Below, in pieces: positions 30,832 through 39,835 of a DNA stretch of 64,000 bases. Location: contig CAZFPB010000002.1 in NCBI GenBank assembly GCA_964520985.1, positions 266,121-330,120 on the forward strand, read 5' to 3'. A program made the position numbers and the translations under genes. The notes under the pieces were generated by a model. It was not told where the DNA came from. It searched no databases and worked only from the letters and a program-made list of their open reading frames with translations. The stretch is from CAYSGL01 sp964520985. GTDB taxonomy: Bacteria > Pseudomonadota > Alphaproteobacteria > Micavibrionales > Micavibrionaceae. Numbering within the stretch: the first letter of the stretch is position 1; every line of letters starts with the position of its first letter.

Positions 30832-31628
30832 CTTGGTCTTGCTTCCTCCAAAAACGTATCCATACTCCACAGTAATTGGTAGATATTGGGCACAATTCTT
30901 CTAGCGGTTTCATCCATATATGCTGACGAATTGTGTTCAATTATTTTGTGAATAATCTCATTTTTGTCAGTCGGATACCAATAAGCCTTGATTAAGGTAA
31001 ATTGTTCCAGTTGCCATGCTTCTGTTATCCCTGTTATTCCACCCATTATAACGCGAACATCATAGATGTTAGATGGCACATCATTATGTTGAACGATGCA
31101 AATAGTACGTGTTTCTACAATCTTTTTCTGAGCTTCTACTGTTTCGCGTGGTCGTGTTCCTAACCAATGTGCCCAGGAAATCCATTCACTTTTGTACACG
31201 ACATCTGGACGAGATGGAATATCACTAGGAACCTTATCTTTATTGTCTCGAATGTATTCTCGCCAATCTGGGTACGACGTCATTCCTTGTTCTTTACTGA
31301 TTTGGTGTGCGTAGATTAGTGCTTCGTTGAATGGACGAAATGTAGTTCTTCCAGATTTAAATTTATTGTCCGTTCCTAAAAAATCATTCCATGAAGTCCA
31401 ATCAGGATAAGCTCTGTATGGAAATCTCGGGATAGCTGCTGGTTTATTTTTATCCCACCATTCTTTATACTGAGATGCTGATCCTAGTATTTCGTTTCGT
31501 ACTATTTCTGTTGCGTCAGCCAGTGACATATATTTGTTGGAGCGCGGCTTTCCTTTTGGTTTACCTGTTTTAGGTTTAGCCTTGACAACTTTTGTTAACT
31601 TTGCTTGTTTTTTTTCAGTGTCGCTCAT
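30828..31628 (-). CDS. protein with integrase-repeat-like W..W..LGT units
   Basis: 266 aa. A basic Lys/Pro N-terminus (1-30) is followed by repeats of the type YPDWTSWNDFLGTDN and PDVVYKSEWISWAHWLGTR, like the phage-integrase repeat units seen in large viruses, usually thought to bind DNA. GGAGG 5 bases before the ATG at 31628 makes this start better than the frame back to 31652. Overlaps the SOD stop by 14 bases. Confidence 0.6.
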   Translation of the reverse strand: MSDTEKKQAKLTKVVKAKPKTGKPKGKPRSNKYMSLADATEIVRNEILGSASQYKEWWDKNKPAAIPRFPYRAYPDWTSWNDFLGTDNKFKSGRTTFRPFNEALIYAHQISKEQGMTSYPDWREYIRDNKDKVPSDIPSRPDVVYKSEWISWAHWLGTRPRETVEAQKKIVETRTICIVQHNDVPSNIYDVRVIMGGITGITEAWQLEQFTLIKAYWYPTDKNEIIHKIIEHNSSAYMDETARRIVPNIYQLLWSMDTFLEEARPS

Positions 31629-32256
31629 CTGATCCTCCAATCGCCTGTTCATAACGTTGATTAATCACATTCCAATTGAGAATTTGAAAGCAATTATTCA
31701 GGTATTTTTTGCGATCCACGTTATAATCGTATTCATAAGCATGTTCCCATAAATCGACAACGAACAATATGCGCAGATTTTTATCGTTACTGATTGGGTT
31801 AATAGCGTTTGCTGTGGTTGTAATGGATAATTCTTTAGTCTGTGTGTTATACAACAGCCATGCCCATCCAGATGCAAAACGTTTAATAGACTGGTCAACA
31901 AAATCTGACTTGAATGAATTAAACGTTCCGTATTGCTGCATAATCGCAGCTTTCAATTGATCAGAAATTTGTCCGCCAGTTCCTGGAGGACTTAAATTTT
32001 CCCACATAGCTGTATGGTTATACGCTTGGGCAGCCTGATTGTATAGTGTGGATGGAGCTTTGATATCAGACGATTCGCTAATAATTTGCTCAAGAGTTGA
32101 ATCTTGATACAACGTATCATTAATCAATTCGTTTACTTTTTTATAATACCCTTGAGTTCGCTTTTCATAGTGATAATGAACACTATGTTTGGACATATGA
32201 GGTTGCAATGCATCCTGTGCATAAGGCAACTTAGGGCATTTAATATGCTGCGTCAT
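31615..32256 (-). CDS. sodB: iron-type superoxide dismutase
   Basis: 213 aa. Metal ligands H29 (YHYEK), H81 (YNHTAMW), D168 (VVDLWEHAY) and H172 are all present. Q77 before H81 is the Fe-SOD position. LPYAQDALQPHMS matches the SodB start. The usual KHHQTY is KRTQGY, so the His pair next to the active-site Tyr is lost; Y37 is kept. Converts superoxide to peroxide and oxygen. Rare in phages; might protect the cell or the virion. Paired with the integrase-repeat gene. Confidence 0.88.
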   Translation of the reverse strand: MTQHIKCPKLPYAQDALQPHMSKHSVHYHYEKRTQGYYKKVNELINDTLYQDSTLEQIISESSDIKAPSTLYNQAAQAYNHTAMWENLSPPGTGGQISDQLKAAIMQQYGTFNSFKSDFVDQSIKRFASGWAWLLYNTQTKELSITTTANAINPISNDKNLRILFVVDLWEHAYEYDYNVDRKKYLNNCFQILNWNVINQRYEQAIGGSDERH

Positions 32257-32353
32257 TGTAAGTTCCCGTTAAAGTACCGTAATATTTACTTTTATTTTTA
32301 ACTGGGTCATCAATGGTACTAAATAATGTCATATTGACTTGAGGTATGTAACG

Positions 32354-32794
32354 TTGCCAGTAATAAAGAAAAACACATCGGTTAAATGTCCTTTAATTAT
32401 CGAACCCCATCCTGTCGATTATAACGGATATCCATTCGTTACATTAATCTCATACCGCAAGCAACATATGTTAACAATCGTCGATAATTATGATGGACAA
32501 ACTATTGATGCATATGTATTAGATTTGTGCGTTGCTGAAGATGTCAATGAAGAAATGTTAATTCAAACCGCTTCCGAGTGGTACGATTCAGATAATCACA
32601 ATTATCCAATTTCTATTGAATTTTCTAAGCGTGGAATGACTAACGAGATGTCTCGAATATATCGATCACTTAATGTCGATTTTATTTCGCGATTTATCGG
32701 GCCAGTATTTCGATATCCAATGAATCGCATCAAGAGTGTTAAAAGACGGCGCCGGAAAACGATACCGTCTAATATCGAAGTTATATCAAAGTAA
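32354..32794 (+). CDS. hypothetical protein, 146 aa
   Basis: Start probably TTG 32354 (MPVIKKNTS) with GAGG 9 bases upstream; no ATG fits. Basic end (KSVKRRRRKTIP). Divergent from the SOD gene and overlapping the convergent gene at 32786 by 9 bases. Function unknown. Confidence 0.5.
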   Translation: MPVIKKNTSVKCPLIIEPHPVDYNGYPFVTLISYRKQHMLTIVDNYDGQTIDAYVLDLCVAEDVNEEMLIQTASEWYDSDNHNYPISIEFSKRGMTNEMSRIYRSLNVDFISRFIGPVFRYPMNRIKSVKRRRRKTIPSNIEVISK

Positions 32795-33226
32795 TTCTTT
32801 AATAAACCTCAAATCTAACGGATCATATGATTCCATCTGTCCTGTGTCAGGTGGAGCCATATCCATTTGATCGTCAACAGGGCCGGCCTGAAATGGATCA
32901 CTTTGAGGAGGCGATTGAGGATTGGCATTTGTTTGATTATCAGCAGAATCAGTGAATGCAAACGTTTCACCATCTTGCGTTAATGTTCCAGCTTCATCAA
33001 CCAATGCGTAATCACGCATGGTTTGCATACCAGCATCAGTAACGGTTACGTTATAATCCTTAACAGCAATCAATCCAAGTTGTTGCAGCATATTAGCGGC
33101 AGCCATTAAATTTTGGTTACCTTTAATTTCCGAAATAGCAATCTTAGGTGTCGGTGCTGCCACAATTTTACATAAAACTCTTTTTTGGTTGTCAGACATC
33201 TGAACATTTTTAACTATTCTTGCCAC
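32786..33226 (-). CDS. conserved phage winged-helix-like protein, 146 aa
   Basis: Residues 10-75 (NQKRVLCKIVAAPTPKIAISEIKGNQNLMAAANMLQQLGLIAVKDYNVTVTDAGMQTM) read as a winged helix. The C-terminus is acidic and Pro/Gln/Asp-rich. GTG start at 33226 with AGGTGA just upstream; ATG at 33199 is the alternative. Driven by TATAAATA with an RBS hairpin. Confidence 0.6.
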   Translation of the reverse strand: MARIVKNVQMSDNQKRVLCKIVAAPTPKIAISEIKGNQNLMAAANMLQQLGLIAVKDYNVTVTDAGMQTMRDYALVDEAGTLTQDGETFAFTDSADNQTNANPQSPPQSDPFQAGPVDDQMDMAPPDTGQMESYDPLDLRFIKELL

Positions 33227-33234
33227 TGTATCAC

Positions 33235-33274
33235 CTGCTGTAATGTAATTTAATTATTTATATTTTTCCAGCAG
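33235..33274 (-). promoter_or_regulatory. late promoter in the loop of an RBS hairpin
   Basis: Minus strand: CTGCTG (33274-33269), TATAAATA (33262-33255), CAGCAG (33240-33235) next to the AGGTGA ribosome binding site of the GTG at 33226. Confidence 0.65.
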
Positions 33275-33833
33275 CTATTAAATGTAATTGCAGCACAATT
33301 GTTAACGCGTATGCGATAGCGTGAGAACGTCTGAAGGACGATTTATCGTCACTAGAATCACGGTAGATTGATGAACGAACTTTATCTGGATTTTTGAGAT
33401 ATTCATTAAGCAAATGCTTCTTATTCGGCCTAATTAAAGCAATGCAATCAGCTAATTGTTGAACGTTAGTTGGTTTCACTTGTTGGAGTATTTCTCTACT
33501 GCGATGCAGCTGAAATAATTTAGGGACGACTTCGGGATCCTGCAACATATTCCAATTAGGTTCTTGACGAATTAGCCGTTGGATTTCTTGCTTTGAAGTA
33601 ACATGTTCTAACAAGGTCAAATGAAGGAAGTCTATTTTGAAATAGCCATAATCGCTAGCATGTTTATATGGAATGGCTGCTAGATTAGTTACTTGATCTT
33701 GTGGAATATTTTGAAGATATACTCCACAAGGATGTCTAACCAATTTTCCATTATTGACCATCGACGCTTCAATTCTCGACGGAAATAATGTTATCGGCTT
33801 AAATGTTTGAGGAACGTCAATATCAAGATCCAT
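33258..33833 (-). CDS. DnaE (Pol III alpha) finger-domain-like fragment
   Basis: 191 aa. YGYFKIDFLHLTLLEHV, PTNVQQLADCIALIRPNKKHLLNEYL and FRRSHAIAYALTIVLQLHLI resemble the DnaE segments KFDFLGLRTL, the RPGP region and FNKSHAAAYALVSYQ. A second DnaE-like fragment is at 40100. Neither has the polymerase aspartates, so both may be reused DNA- or nucleotide-binding parts. The start codon lies in an 11-bp inverted repeat. Confidence 0.6.
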   Translation of the reverse strand: MDLDIDVPQTFKPITLFPSRIEASMVNNGKLVRHPCGVYLQNIPQDQVTNLAAIPYKHASDYGYFKIDFLHLTLLEHVTSKQEIQRLIRQEPNWNMLQDPEVVPKLFQLHRSREILQQVKPTNVQQLADCIALIRPNKKHLLNEYLKNPDKVRSSIYRDSSDDKSSFRRSHAIAYALTIVLQLHLIAAGKI

Positions 33834-33867
33834 AGTATCATCACTTTTAAATGGTAATACTATGGAT
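33828..33867 (-). promoter_or_regulatory. 11-bp hairpin masking a start codon
   Basis: ATCCATAGTAT (33828-33838) / ATACTATGGAT (33857-33867) is perfect and includes the ATG at 33833. No clear promoter of either class is seen in its loop. Confidence 0.6.
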
Positions 33868-33879
33868 GTTATTCATTAA

Positions 33880-35964
33880 TTAATCAACTTGGTTGTTTAA
33901 AATATCTTCAACGCGAGTTAACTTTTCATCCAGCTGTTTGATAGCTTCGATTAATAATCCAACCATATTGCCATACGCAACTGACATGTATCCATCTTGA
34001 TCTTGCGTTACAGCTTCTGGAAGCACTTGTTGAACTTCTTGAGCAATTACACCTGTTTTTCTAGTGTTTGTATCAATGTCAGTTCTTGTAAATGTGTATC
34101 CAGACAGCTGTTTTACCTTGTCCAACGCATCGCGAATTGGTTCTACATCTTTCTTGAGACGAGAATCCGAATATGCTGTTACGTTGCCTGCTGCTGTCAG
34201 ATCACCAGTTGTTTTACTTAACGATATCAAGTTCGCAAAACCAGTTCCACGAATGTAGAAATCGTTCGTGCCACCGCCTGCAAGATCCAGATAAACGTTA
34301 TCGTTAGTTGGAGAAGACCACATTCTTCCGTTGCCACCAGTTCCAATATACAACATAGCGTTGTCTTGGAATTGCACGTAGTTTGATAACGACCCAGCAA
34401 CGGTTAACACTCCGCTAATCGTATCCCCTGCTTTATTTGTTGGTGTATATCCTAATGCTGTAATAACATCTGCAGAGTTAATTTGAGCACCCGTCGTAAC
34501 GCGTCCATACGTATCAACAGTAACTTTAGTATACGTTCCCGCGCTTACTCCAGTAGTTGCTAAATCAATATTGTCTGCGTTTACAACAATGCGAGTAGCA
34601 CTTGCTGTTCCAACATTCATGGTATTACCAGTTCGCGTTAACCCGTTTCCTGCAATAATTTGACCAGCACTGCTGATTTGAGCAAACGACAATGGCGTTA
34701 CGTCAACTTGAATTGGGTCGTTGGTTATTAATACCCATGACGTATCAGCATTGACAGTACCTTCACTAACAAATACGGTCATTCCAGCCATAACTTCAAA
34801 ATCAGAATCAGCATCTTCTGTACGTATTAATTCAACTGAATCATATTCATATAATCCGTTTTCTTCTGGTGCTGTTTGACCCATCAACAAAATACGATCA
34901 CCTGAGTTTAACGTAACCCCATCGATCGCCGCTGGCGGTGACAGTAATGGAACGTCGACGGTTGAACTAACTCTTGCAGCTTGCTTATACTGAATACCGG
35001 AAACTAACGAATCAACGTATGTTTTGTCAAATCCAAGAACAGCTGTTACGTCTGTTGATAATAAGAAAACTGGACCTTGACGACCATTAAACGACGATAC
35101 GCTAAGCAAATCTACATATTGTTTAGTAGCTGCTTCAAGTGTAGTCGTTGGATTACCGCTTAAAAGAAGCGGGCCTGTCATTGTATCGCCAGCTACATTA
35201 ACTGGTGTGTATGTTAACGCATCTGTAACGTCGAGAGATGTTAATGTTACGGCGCCAGTACGAGTGTTAAATGATGTTACGGCGCCACCAACTCCAGCTG
35301 CGATTTCCGTATCAACATATTGTTTGGTAGCTGCATCTAATCCATTAACAGGATCAGCGTTTAACACTAAAGTTCCTGTCATTGTATCGCCAGCTACATT
35401 AACTGGTGTGTATGTTAACGCATCTGTAACGTCGAGAGATGTTAATGTTACGGCGCCAGTACGACCATTAAACGAAGTAACTGCTCCGCTAACTGCTGTT
35501 GCAATCTCATCATCAACATATTGTTTGGTTGTTGCATCGTTAGGGTTGACGGGAGTATTAACGTTAGCTAACGTATATCCAGAGACATCTACAGATCCAC
35601 CAACAGATGATAGAACTAATTGCCAGTCTGTTCCATCATATATGTACGTTCCAGCAATTGTTGGATCGGATGGATTGGATGGATCTGCGAAATCAACATT
35701 CTTAAACCAAATCTGACCTTGAATAGCATACGCTGGGCGACTTTCGTATGCGAAATGTTCTAACATGTGAACTAACGTTTCAGCAACTCGTTCACCATAT
35801 TCATTCATCCCTTTACCTAACAATACAACAGATGTATTAGCAGACGTTGCTTGAGGGTCTAATGGTGTTGGAGCAATTGGAGAAGCAGGACCATTTGTCG
35901 TTGATGGTCTAATAACAAATGATCCCTTCGCTGGATCAGTAAAATTTATGATGTAGTCTGACAT
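33880..35964 (-). CDS. tail fibre protein with S74 intramolecular chaperone
   Basis: 694 aa. Begins MSDYIINFTDPAKGSFVI. Repeats of SFNxRTGAVTLTSLDVTDALTYTPVNVAGDTMTG and DAATKQYVD fill residues 150-320. An A-A-R-V-S-S-T-type module and a LSKTTGDLTAAGNVT strand region follow. The C-terminus (YSDSRLKKDVEPI ... TGVIAQEVQQVLPEAV ... YGNMVGLLIEAIKQL) is the self-cleaving endosialidase-type chaperone. Probably a receptor-binding fibre. ATG 35964 with AGGA in the leader hairpin. Confidence 0.88.
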   Translation of the reverse strand: MSDYIINFTDPAKGSFVIRPSTTNGPASPIAPTPLDPQATSANTSVVLLGKGMNEYGERVAETLVHMLEHFAYESRPAYAIQGQIWFKNVDFADPSNPSDPTIAGTYIYDGTDWQLVLSSVGGSVDVSGYTLANVNTPVNPNDATTKQYVDDEIATAVSGAVTSFNGRTGAVTLTSLDVTDALTYTPVNVAGDTMTGTLVLNADPVNGLDAATKQYVDTEIAAGVGGAVTSFNTRTGAVTLTSLDVTDALTYTPVNVAGDTMTGPLLLSGNPTTTLEAATKQYVDLLSVSSFNGRQGPVFLLSTDVTAVLGFDKTYVDSLVSGIQYKQAARVSSTVDVPLLSPPAAIDGVTLNSGDRILLMGQTAPEENGLYEYDSVELIRTEDADSDFEVMAGMTVFVSEGTVNADTSWVLITNDPIQVDVTPLSFAQISSAGQIIAGNGLTRTGNTMNVGTASATRIVVNADNIDLATTGVSAGTYTKVTVDTYGRVTTGAQINSADVITALGYTPTNKAGDTISGVLTVAGSLSNYVQFQDNAMLYIGTGGNGRMWSSPTNDNVYLDLAGGGTNDFYIRGTGFANLISLSKTTGDLTAAGNVTAYSDSRLKKDVEPIRDALDKVKQLSGYTFTRTDIDTNTRKTGVIAQEVQQVLPEAVTQDQDGYMSVAYGNMVGLLIEAIKQLDEKLTRVEDILNNQVD
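35174..35464. repeat. 90-base exact direct repeat inside the fibre gene
   Basis: 35174-35263 and 35375-35464 are identical, 201 bases apart, coding for the NVAGDTMTG repeat unit. It shows recent duplication or gene conversion. Confidence 0.9.
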
Positions 35965-35965
35965 T

Positions 35966-35999
35966 GGCACGTCCTGCAGTATGATGTGCCGTATTTATG
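35966..35999 (-). promoter_or_regulatory. late promoter with leader hairpin
   Basis: CATAAATA (35999-35992), GGCAC (35990-35986) / GTGCC (35970-35966); AGGAC (35975-35971) lies beside the 3' arm, 7 bases before the ATG. Confidence 0.6.
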
Positions 36000-36013
36000 T
36001 TTTAAATGGTTGA

Positions 36014-36715
36014 TTAAATCCCTATTTCTGCAACGTATTGTTTAATCTGGGCAACTGCGTCACTATGTTTTTCGAACTTATCACTCCAAATGTCAGGGCG
36101 AATGTACGTTTCTATGATTCCACGCTGCTCTACTGTTGTTCGATCTCGAAACATTCGTTTGAATGAAGGACTACATAATAATAACCATGGTGAGAGTTGT
36201 CTCGTACCTAACAAATCAATAATTTCATAAATTGGAAGTTTATCAAAAAATTGTTCAACAGGAATATCCATTCGTGTAGAAACATCCAATAATGTTTGCA
36301 ATGATATGTTAACGTGCTCCATTGGAGATGTTTTGGTATCTATAAAATCCATGTACATGCTATACATTTCATCTAAGCACCACAACGTTGGCTGCATTTT
36401 ATGTCTGCACATTAACCAAATAAATTTTTCAGGCGTAGGCAATCGAACTCGTTGAACAAAATCAGCGAAGTTAATAAACGTTCTGAAATACTTCGAATCC
36501 AAAAACGTAGTAGCTGGCGGTGCTAATTTATTTTGAGTACGTAACCAAGTGCAATAATAACTGTACCCAGCTTGTCCAAGCGGAGTTTTTAGTTCTTGCA
36601 ATCGTTTCATCTGTTTGCATTGGTGCTGCAAGTATCGATGTTCTTGTACAAATCCTTTATGGCAGTACTTGCACACGAATTTATTGGTCGTACGAGCACG
36701 ATAATCAGCACTCAT
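36014..36715 (-). CDS. zinc-finger conserved phage protein, 233 aa
   Basis: The N-terminus CKYCHKGFVQEHRYLQHQC is a C2HC-type zinc finger. The body is helical with aromatic residues (PTLWCLDEMYSMYMDFID). Such a gene next to gp62/gp44 occurs, from memory, in cyanophage-like T4 relatives. Function unknown; replication-linked by position. Confidence 0.65.
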   Translation of the reverse strand: MSADYRARTTNKFVCKYCHKGFVQEHRYLQHQCKQMKRLQELKTPLGQAGYSYYCTWLRTQNKLAPPATTFLDSKYFRTFINFADFVQRVRLPTPEKFIWLMCRHKMQPTLWCLDEMYSMYMDFIDTKTSPMEHVNISLQTLLDVSTRMDIPVEQFFDKLPIYEIIDLLGTRQLSPWLLLCSPSFKRMFRDRTTVEQRGIIETYIRPDIWSDKFEKHSDAVAQIKQYVAEIGI

Positions 36716-36725
36716 GGGTTTCTAC

Positions 36726-37193
36726 TCACTTATATTCTTTCATGATTTTTGTGATTTGATCTTTTTGAAATCCTAGTTCGTTAGCATACTGTACGATATC
36801 ATCGCACGTAAACAAGTCTATAACCTGGGAAGCCTTTGTTGTACTGTATCCCAAATAATCACTAATAACCTTAGTCGAAATTGGTTTTGTATACTTAGAT
36901 CCCTCGCGTTTGATCCATTTATACCGATTAATCTTACCTGACGTACACACTGTCATCAGATGATATAGCAATTTTTTATGTTTTGTACCGAAGTGAAACA
37001 AATACGGATTTACGAACTCATTAATAAAGTACGTTTGTGCAGGATCTTTGGATCCTGTTAACCAACGAGCTATAACAAATGGAACAAACTGTTTTATTTG
37101 TAGTTCATCCATTTGTTCAACATACTTTGCATTCTTTAAATCTATTTGTTTAAGAACTTCAAATATATCTAGTTTATCATTCTGCTTTGACAT
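36726..37193 (-). CDS. 62: clamp loader small subunit (gp62)
   Basis: 155 aa. DIFEVLKQIDLKNAKYVEQM, PFVIARWLTGSKDPAQTYFINEFVNPYLF and GKINRYKWIK follow the gp62 pattern of T4-like phages. Works with gp44 to load the sliding clamp (gp45, not in this window). Overlaps the 37177 gene by 17 bases. Confidence 0.8.
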   Translation of the reverse strand: MSKQNDKLDIFEVLKQIDLKNAKYVEQMDELQIKQFVPFVIARWLTGSKDPAQTYFINEFVNPYLFHFGTKHKKLLYHLMTVCTSGKINRYKWIKREGSKYTKPISTKVISDYLGYSTTKASQVIDLFTCDDIVQYANELGFQKDQITKIMKEYK

Positions 37194-37521
37194 TGGTTGC
37201 TCTCAGTGTGCGTTCACAAAATTTGCATTTGACCACGCTATCTTCAATTATAACCAACTGTTCGTATGGATGAATGCAGTTTTGCACTAAGCGTCTTCTA
37301 AGATCAATTACGTCATCAATCATTGGTGCTTTTAGATTTTGCAATTCTAAAATTTGATCTTCGATAGGTCGCATTTCATCGATTTTTGTTGTTAAGTTGT
37401 TAAACAATCGCAACCATGAAGTTTTCTCACTTCGAGTTGCATGGTTTGAAATCGTTTCTTTTATACGACGTTCGACTGCTTGCTGTTTTGTTTCATCTTC
37501 TGGCTTTTTTCTACGAGACAT
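37177..37521 (-). CDS. conserved coiled-coil protein with C-terminal zinc motif
   Basis: 114 aa. Charged helix through residue 80, then NCIHPYEQLVIIEDSVVKCKFCERTL with C-x-H and C-x-x-C, a probable zinc knuckle. Lies between gp44 and gp62. Function unknown. Confidence 0.6.
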   Translation of the reverse strand: MSRRKKPEDETKQQAVERRIKETISNHATRSEKTSWLRLFNNLTTKIDEMRPIEDQILELQNLKAPMIDDVIDLRRRLVQNCIHPYEQLVIIEDSVVKCKFCERTLRATNVKAE

Positions 37522-37533
37522 GACAGTACCTTA

Positions 37534-38469
37534 TTATTGTATTTGTTGTAATTTGATAAACATTGCTGCCGCGTTTATTTCTCCGTCAGCAACAATCGAT
37601 GCTTTATATAAGTGATCTGCAATAATAATTATCCCTTCGTCCCAAGCAGATTTATCCTTAAACTTAGGAATATAATGCAGATTTTCATACATGAACCGAA
37701 ATAAAGCTTCCCATTCGTCTCCTGTTACAGACGAACATACTAACAATCGAGCATCATTCCACTTATTTTGTTTCAATAAATCTAACAAAGACAATTGCCA
37801 GTCGGTTGTCGAGCTTGCTGTCGTTGGAGATTGGCAAACTCCTGATGTGCTATATCGCTGTAGTTGATTTATGATTTTACGAACATCAGGATAATTCTGG
37901 GCAATGTGTTGATCCAATACTTCCAACGAAAAGTCTATATTTTCGCTACTTAATATGATTGCACACATTTCTGTGATATCATCAACTAATGGCGCTTTGA
38001 ACGAAAAATCTTGACATCTGGATTTAATGGCTGGGATCAATCGGTGTTCATAATTGCACGTGAGAATAAAACGAACGTTATCGTGATATTCTTCCATTAA
38101 TCGACGAAGAATTGCTTGGCCTGGTTGTGATATGTGGTCAGCTTCTTCAAGAAGCATAATTTTGAATTGACCAAAAGGTGCTGTTGATGCAAAGTTTTTA
38201 ATCTTCTCTCTCATCACCTCGACTGAATTTTCATCAGATGCGTTAATAACTGATACGTCAAAATCATGATCAATTACGTTTAATGAATTGATTAAAATTT
38301 GGGCAATTGCTGTTTTACCAGATCCTTGAGTACCATGTAACAGCAAATGAGGAATTGATTGATTCTGGACCATGTTACGAAATGCTTGTTCATGGTCTTT
38401 ATTGTGAAAGATGTAATCGTCTAACGTTTTAGGGCGATATTTTTCAACCCATAATGCATGTGCAGCCAT
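37534..38469 (-). CDS. 44: clamp loader large subunit (gp44), AAA+ ATPase
   Basis: 311 aa (T4 gp44 is 319). Walker A HGTQGSGKTAIAQ, Walker B-type MLLEEADHIS, arginine-finger SRC (IKSRCQDFSF) and WVEKYRPKTLDDYIFH at the start as in RFC/gp44. Opens and loads the gp45 ring with gp62. Own promoter inside a 14-bp RBS hairpin. Confidence 0.92.
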   Translation of the reverse strand: MAAHALWVEKYRPKTLDDYIFHNKDHEQAFRNMVQNQSIPHLLLHGTQGSGKTAIAQILINSLNVIDHDFDVSVINASDENSVEVMREKIKNFASTAPFGQFKIMLLEEADHISQPGQAILRRLMEEYHDNVRFILTCNYEHRLIPAIKSRCQDFSFKAPLVDDITEMCAIILSSENIDFSLEVLDQHIAQNYPDVRKIINQLQRYSTSGVCQSPTTASSTTDWQLSLLDLLKQNKWNDARLLVCSSVTGDEWEALFRFMYENLHYIPKFKDKSAWDEGIIIIADHLYKASIVADGEINAAAMFIKLQQIQ

Positions 38470-38480
38470 TATTATTCTCC

Positions 38481-38524
38481 ATATTCTGATGTTGCAATAT
38501 ACACAACATCAGAATATAGATCAA
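38481..38524 (-). promoter_or_regulatory. promoter inside a 14-bp RBS-covering hairpin (gp44)
   Basis: Minus strand: -35 TTGATC (38524-38519), 17-base spacer, -10 TATATT (38501-38496). ATATTCTGATGTTG (38517-38504) pairs perfectly with CAACATCAGAATAT (38494-38481), adjoining GGAG. Transcription should start in the 3' arm, leaving the 5' arm off. Confidence 0.8.
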
Positions 38525-38525
38525 C

Positions 38526-39509
38526 TTAGCTCATGTGTGTGATTAATCCATGACGTCGAAGAACAGCTTTAATTACTTCAAAATCTTGTTCTTCTTGAGC
38601 TGTTTTATTGCTAATTATCTTCAACTCATCATATGCCTTAACCAATTCAGCAACATCTTTAATGTTAATGTTTTGCAACATAGGGTCATTAAGCAATGGG
38701 GTTTCTATATCTGTTTCCACATCAAGTTGCTCAGGGGCGACTATTACGTTAGATGACAGTCTAACATCTTCATGCTCCGGAGTTGGTTCTATAACTTTCT
38801 CTTTCTGTTGTTTGAGCTTTTCTTTTTCCTCTTTACGAACACGCAATGCAATGTTCACAGCAAGTGTTAAAGCCACAGCCATCGGATCAAACGCAAAGAT
38901 GATAATGTAAATTAAATACATCGTTGCGTTGTCAGTGTCTAATTCGAATACCTTAGCGAGATATACAATCGGACCAACATGTGCTTCTGTGTGAATCTGC
39001 TTTTGTTTAATCTCTGATATTTCAATATCAAGCTGGTTTATTCGATTAGTAACGTGTTCTTGTTCTGTTTTGAACTGTCGAGCTAATCGTTCTCTTGCTG
39101 ATACATACGTGGTCGGAAGTGTTGATATCTGTTTATCAATCTCAGCTTTTCTAGCTAAGTGACGATCTTTTTCTTCTGTCTTTAATGCAATTTGAGCTTC
39201 CATTTCTTTCAGCGGAATCATATCAGATTGATATCCAGCTGTCAGATAACCTAAAATACCAGTTGACGTTAACAACATTAATGCTGCTATACCGATAAAC
39301 AAGTATGTTTTAAGTAAAAAACCTGTATGTTTCCAATATCTGTACAGATACGAGGCGGCCACTAGCTTACCCAGTTCTAATGAACCGCCCATTATAACAA
39401 CAGACCAAAACGCGCCCGCAAAGATATGGGCAAGACCATATACACTAAAGAATGCAGCAGATACTGCAATTGCTGTAGCAGCTAACATTAATACGGCTAT
39501 GAATACCAT
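38526..39509 (-). CDS. membrane protein with central coiled coil
   Basis: 327 aa. Helices at about 3-22, 28-50 and 64-90, a long coiled coil (100-175), a fourth helix (193-215) and a charged cytoplasmic tail with KEEKEKLKQQKEK. GGSLELGKLVAASYLYRYW is shared, from memory, with a cyanophage-type family. Function unknown. Confidence 0.7.
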   Translation of the reverse strand: MVFIAVLMLAATAIAVSAAFFSVYGLAHIFAGAFWSVVIMGGSLELGKLVAASYLYRYWKHTGFLLKTYLFIGIAALMLLTSTGILGYLTAGYQSDMIPLKEMEAQIALKTEEKDRHLARKAEIDKQISTLPTTYVSARERLARQFKTEQEHVTNRINQLDIEISEIKQKQIHTEAHVGPIVYLAKVFELDTDNATMYLIYIIIFAFDPMAVALTLAVNIALRVRKEEKEKLKQQKEKVIEPTPEHEDVRLSSNVIVAPEQLDVETDIETPLLNDPMLQNINIKDVAELVKAYDELKIISNKTAQEEQDFEVIKAVLRRHGLITHMS

Positions 39510-39515
39510 TAGTTT

Positions 39516-39830
39516 TTACACCTTATCTTCAGGATAACGATATGCTAACAGCTGTGTTTCATCTGTCTTCCACATTCGTTCGCCTTCAAATACAAAACCA
39601 TGAGTCCATCGTAGAGCTTCAATTAGAATCTCACATCCAGGTTCACGTAAAATATCTGAACAATCAGGACCAAGTGCTACAATTGTAGCCCATCTATGAG
39701 TTTTTGCACTGTTATCGTGATGTCCTGGCAAAGATAAACCATAGCTAGTCGTTTCCATGAACTCGCCTTTTTTGTTTACCTTATCCATAAACTTAAAAAT
39801 GATATTATTTCGAATTGGAGCAATACGCAT
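39516..39830 (-). CDS. GroES-like co-chaperonin
   Basis: 104 aa. IRNNIIFKFMDKVNKKGEF, KTHRWATIVALGPDCSD and CEILIEALRWTHGFVFEGERMWKTDETQLLAY follow the GroES barrel. The mobile-loop position holds METTSYGLSLPGHHD. Probably replaces host GroES for folding phage proteins, like T4 gp31. Confidence 0.8.
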   Translation of the reverse strand: MRIAPIRNNIIFKFMDKVNKKGEFMETTSYGLSLPGHHDNSAKTHRWATIVALGPDCSDILREPGCEILIEALRWTHGFVFEGERMWKTDETQLLAYRYPEDKV

Positions 39831-39835
39831 TGGAA

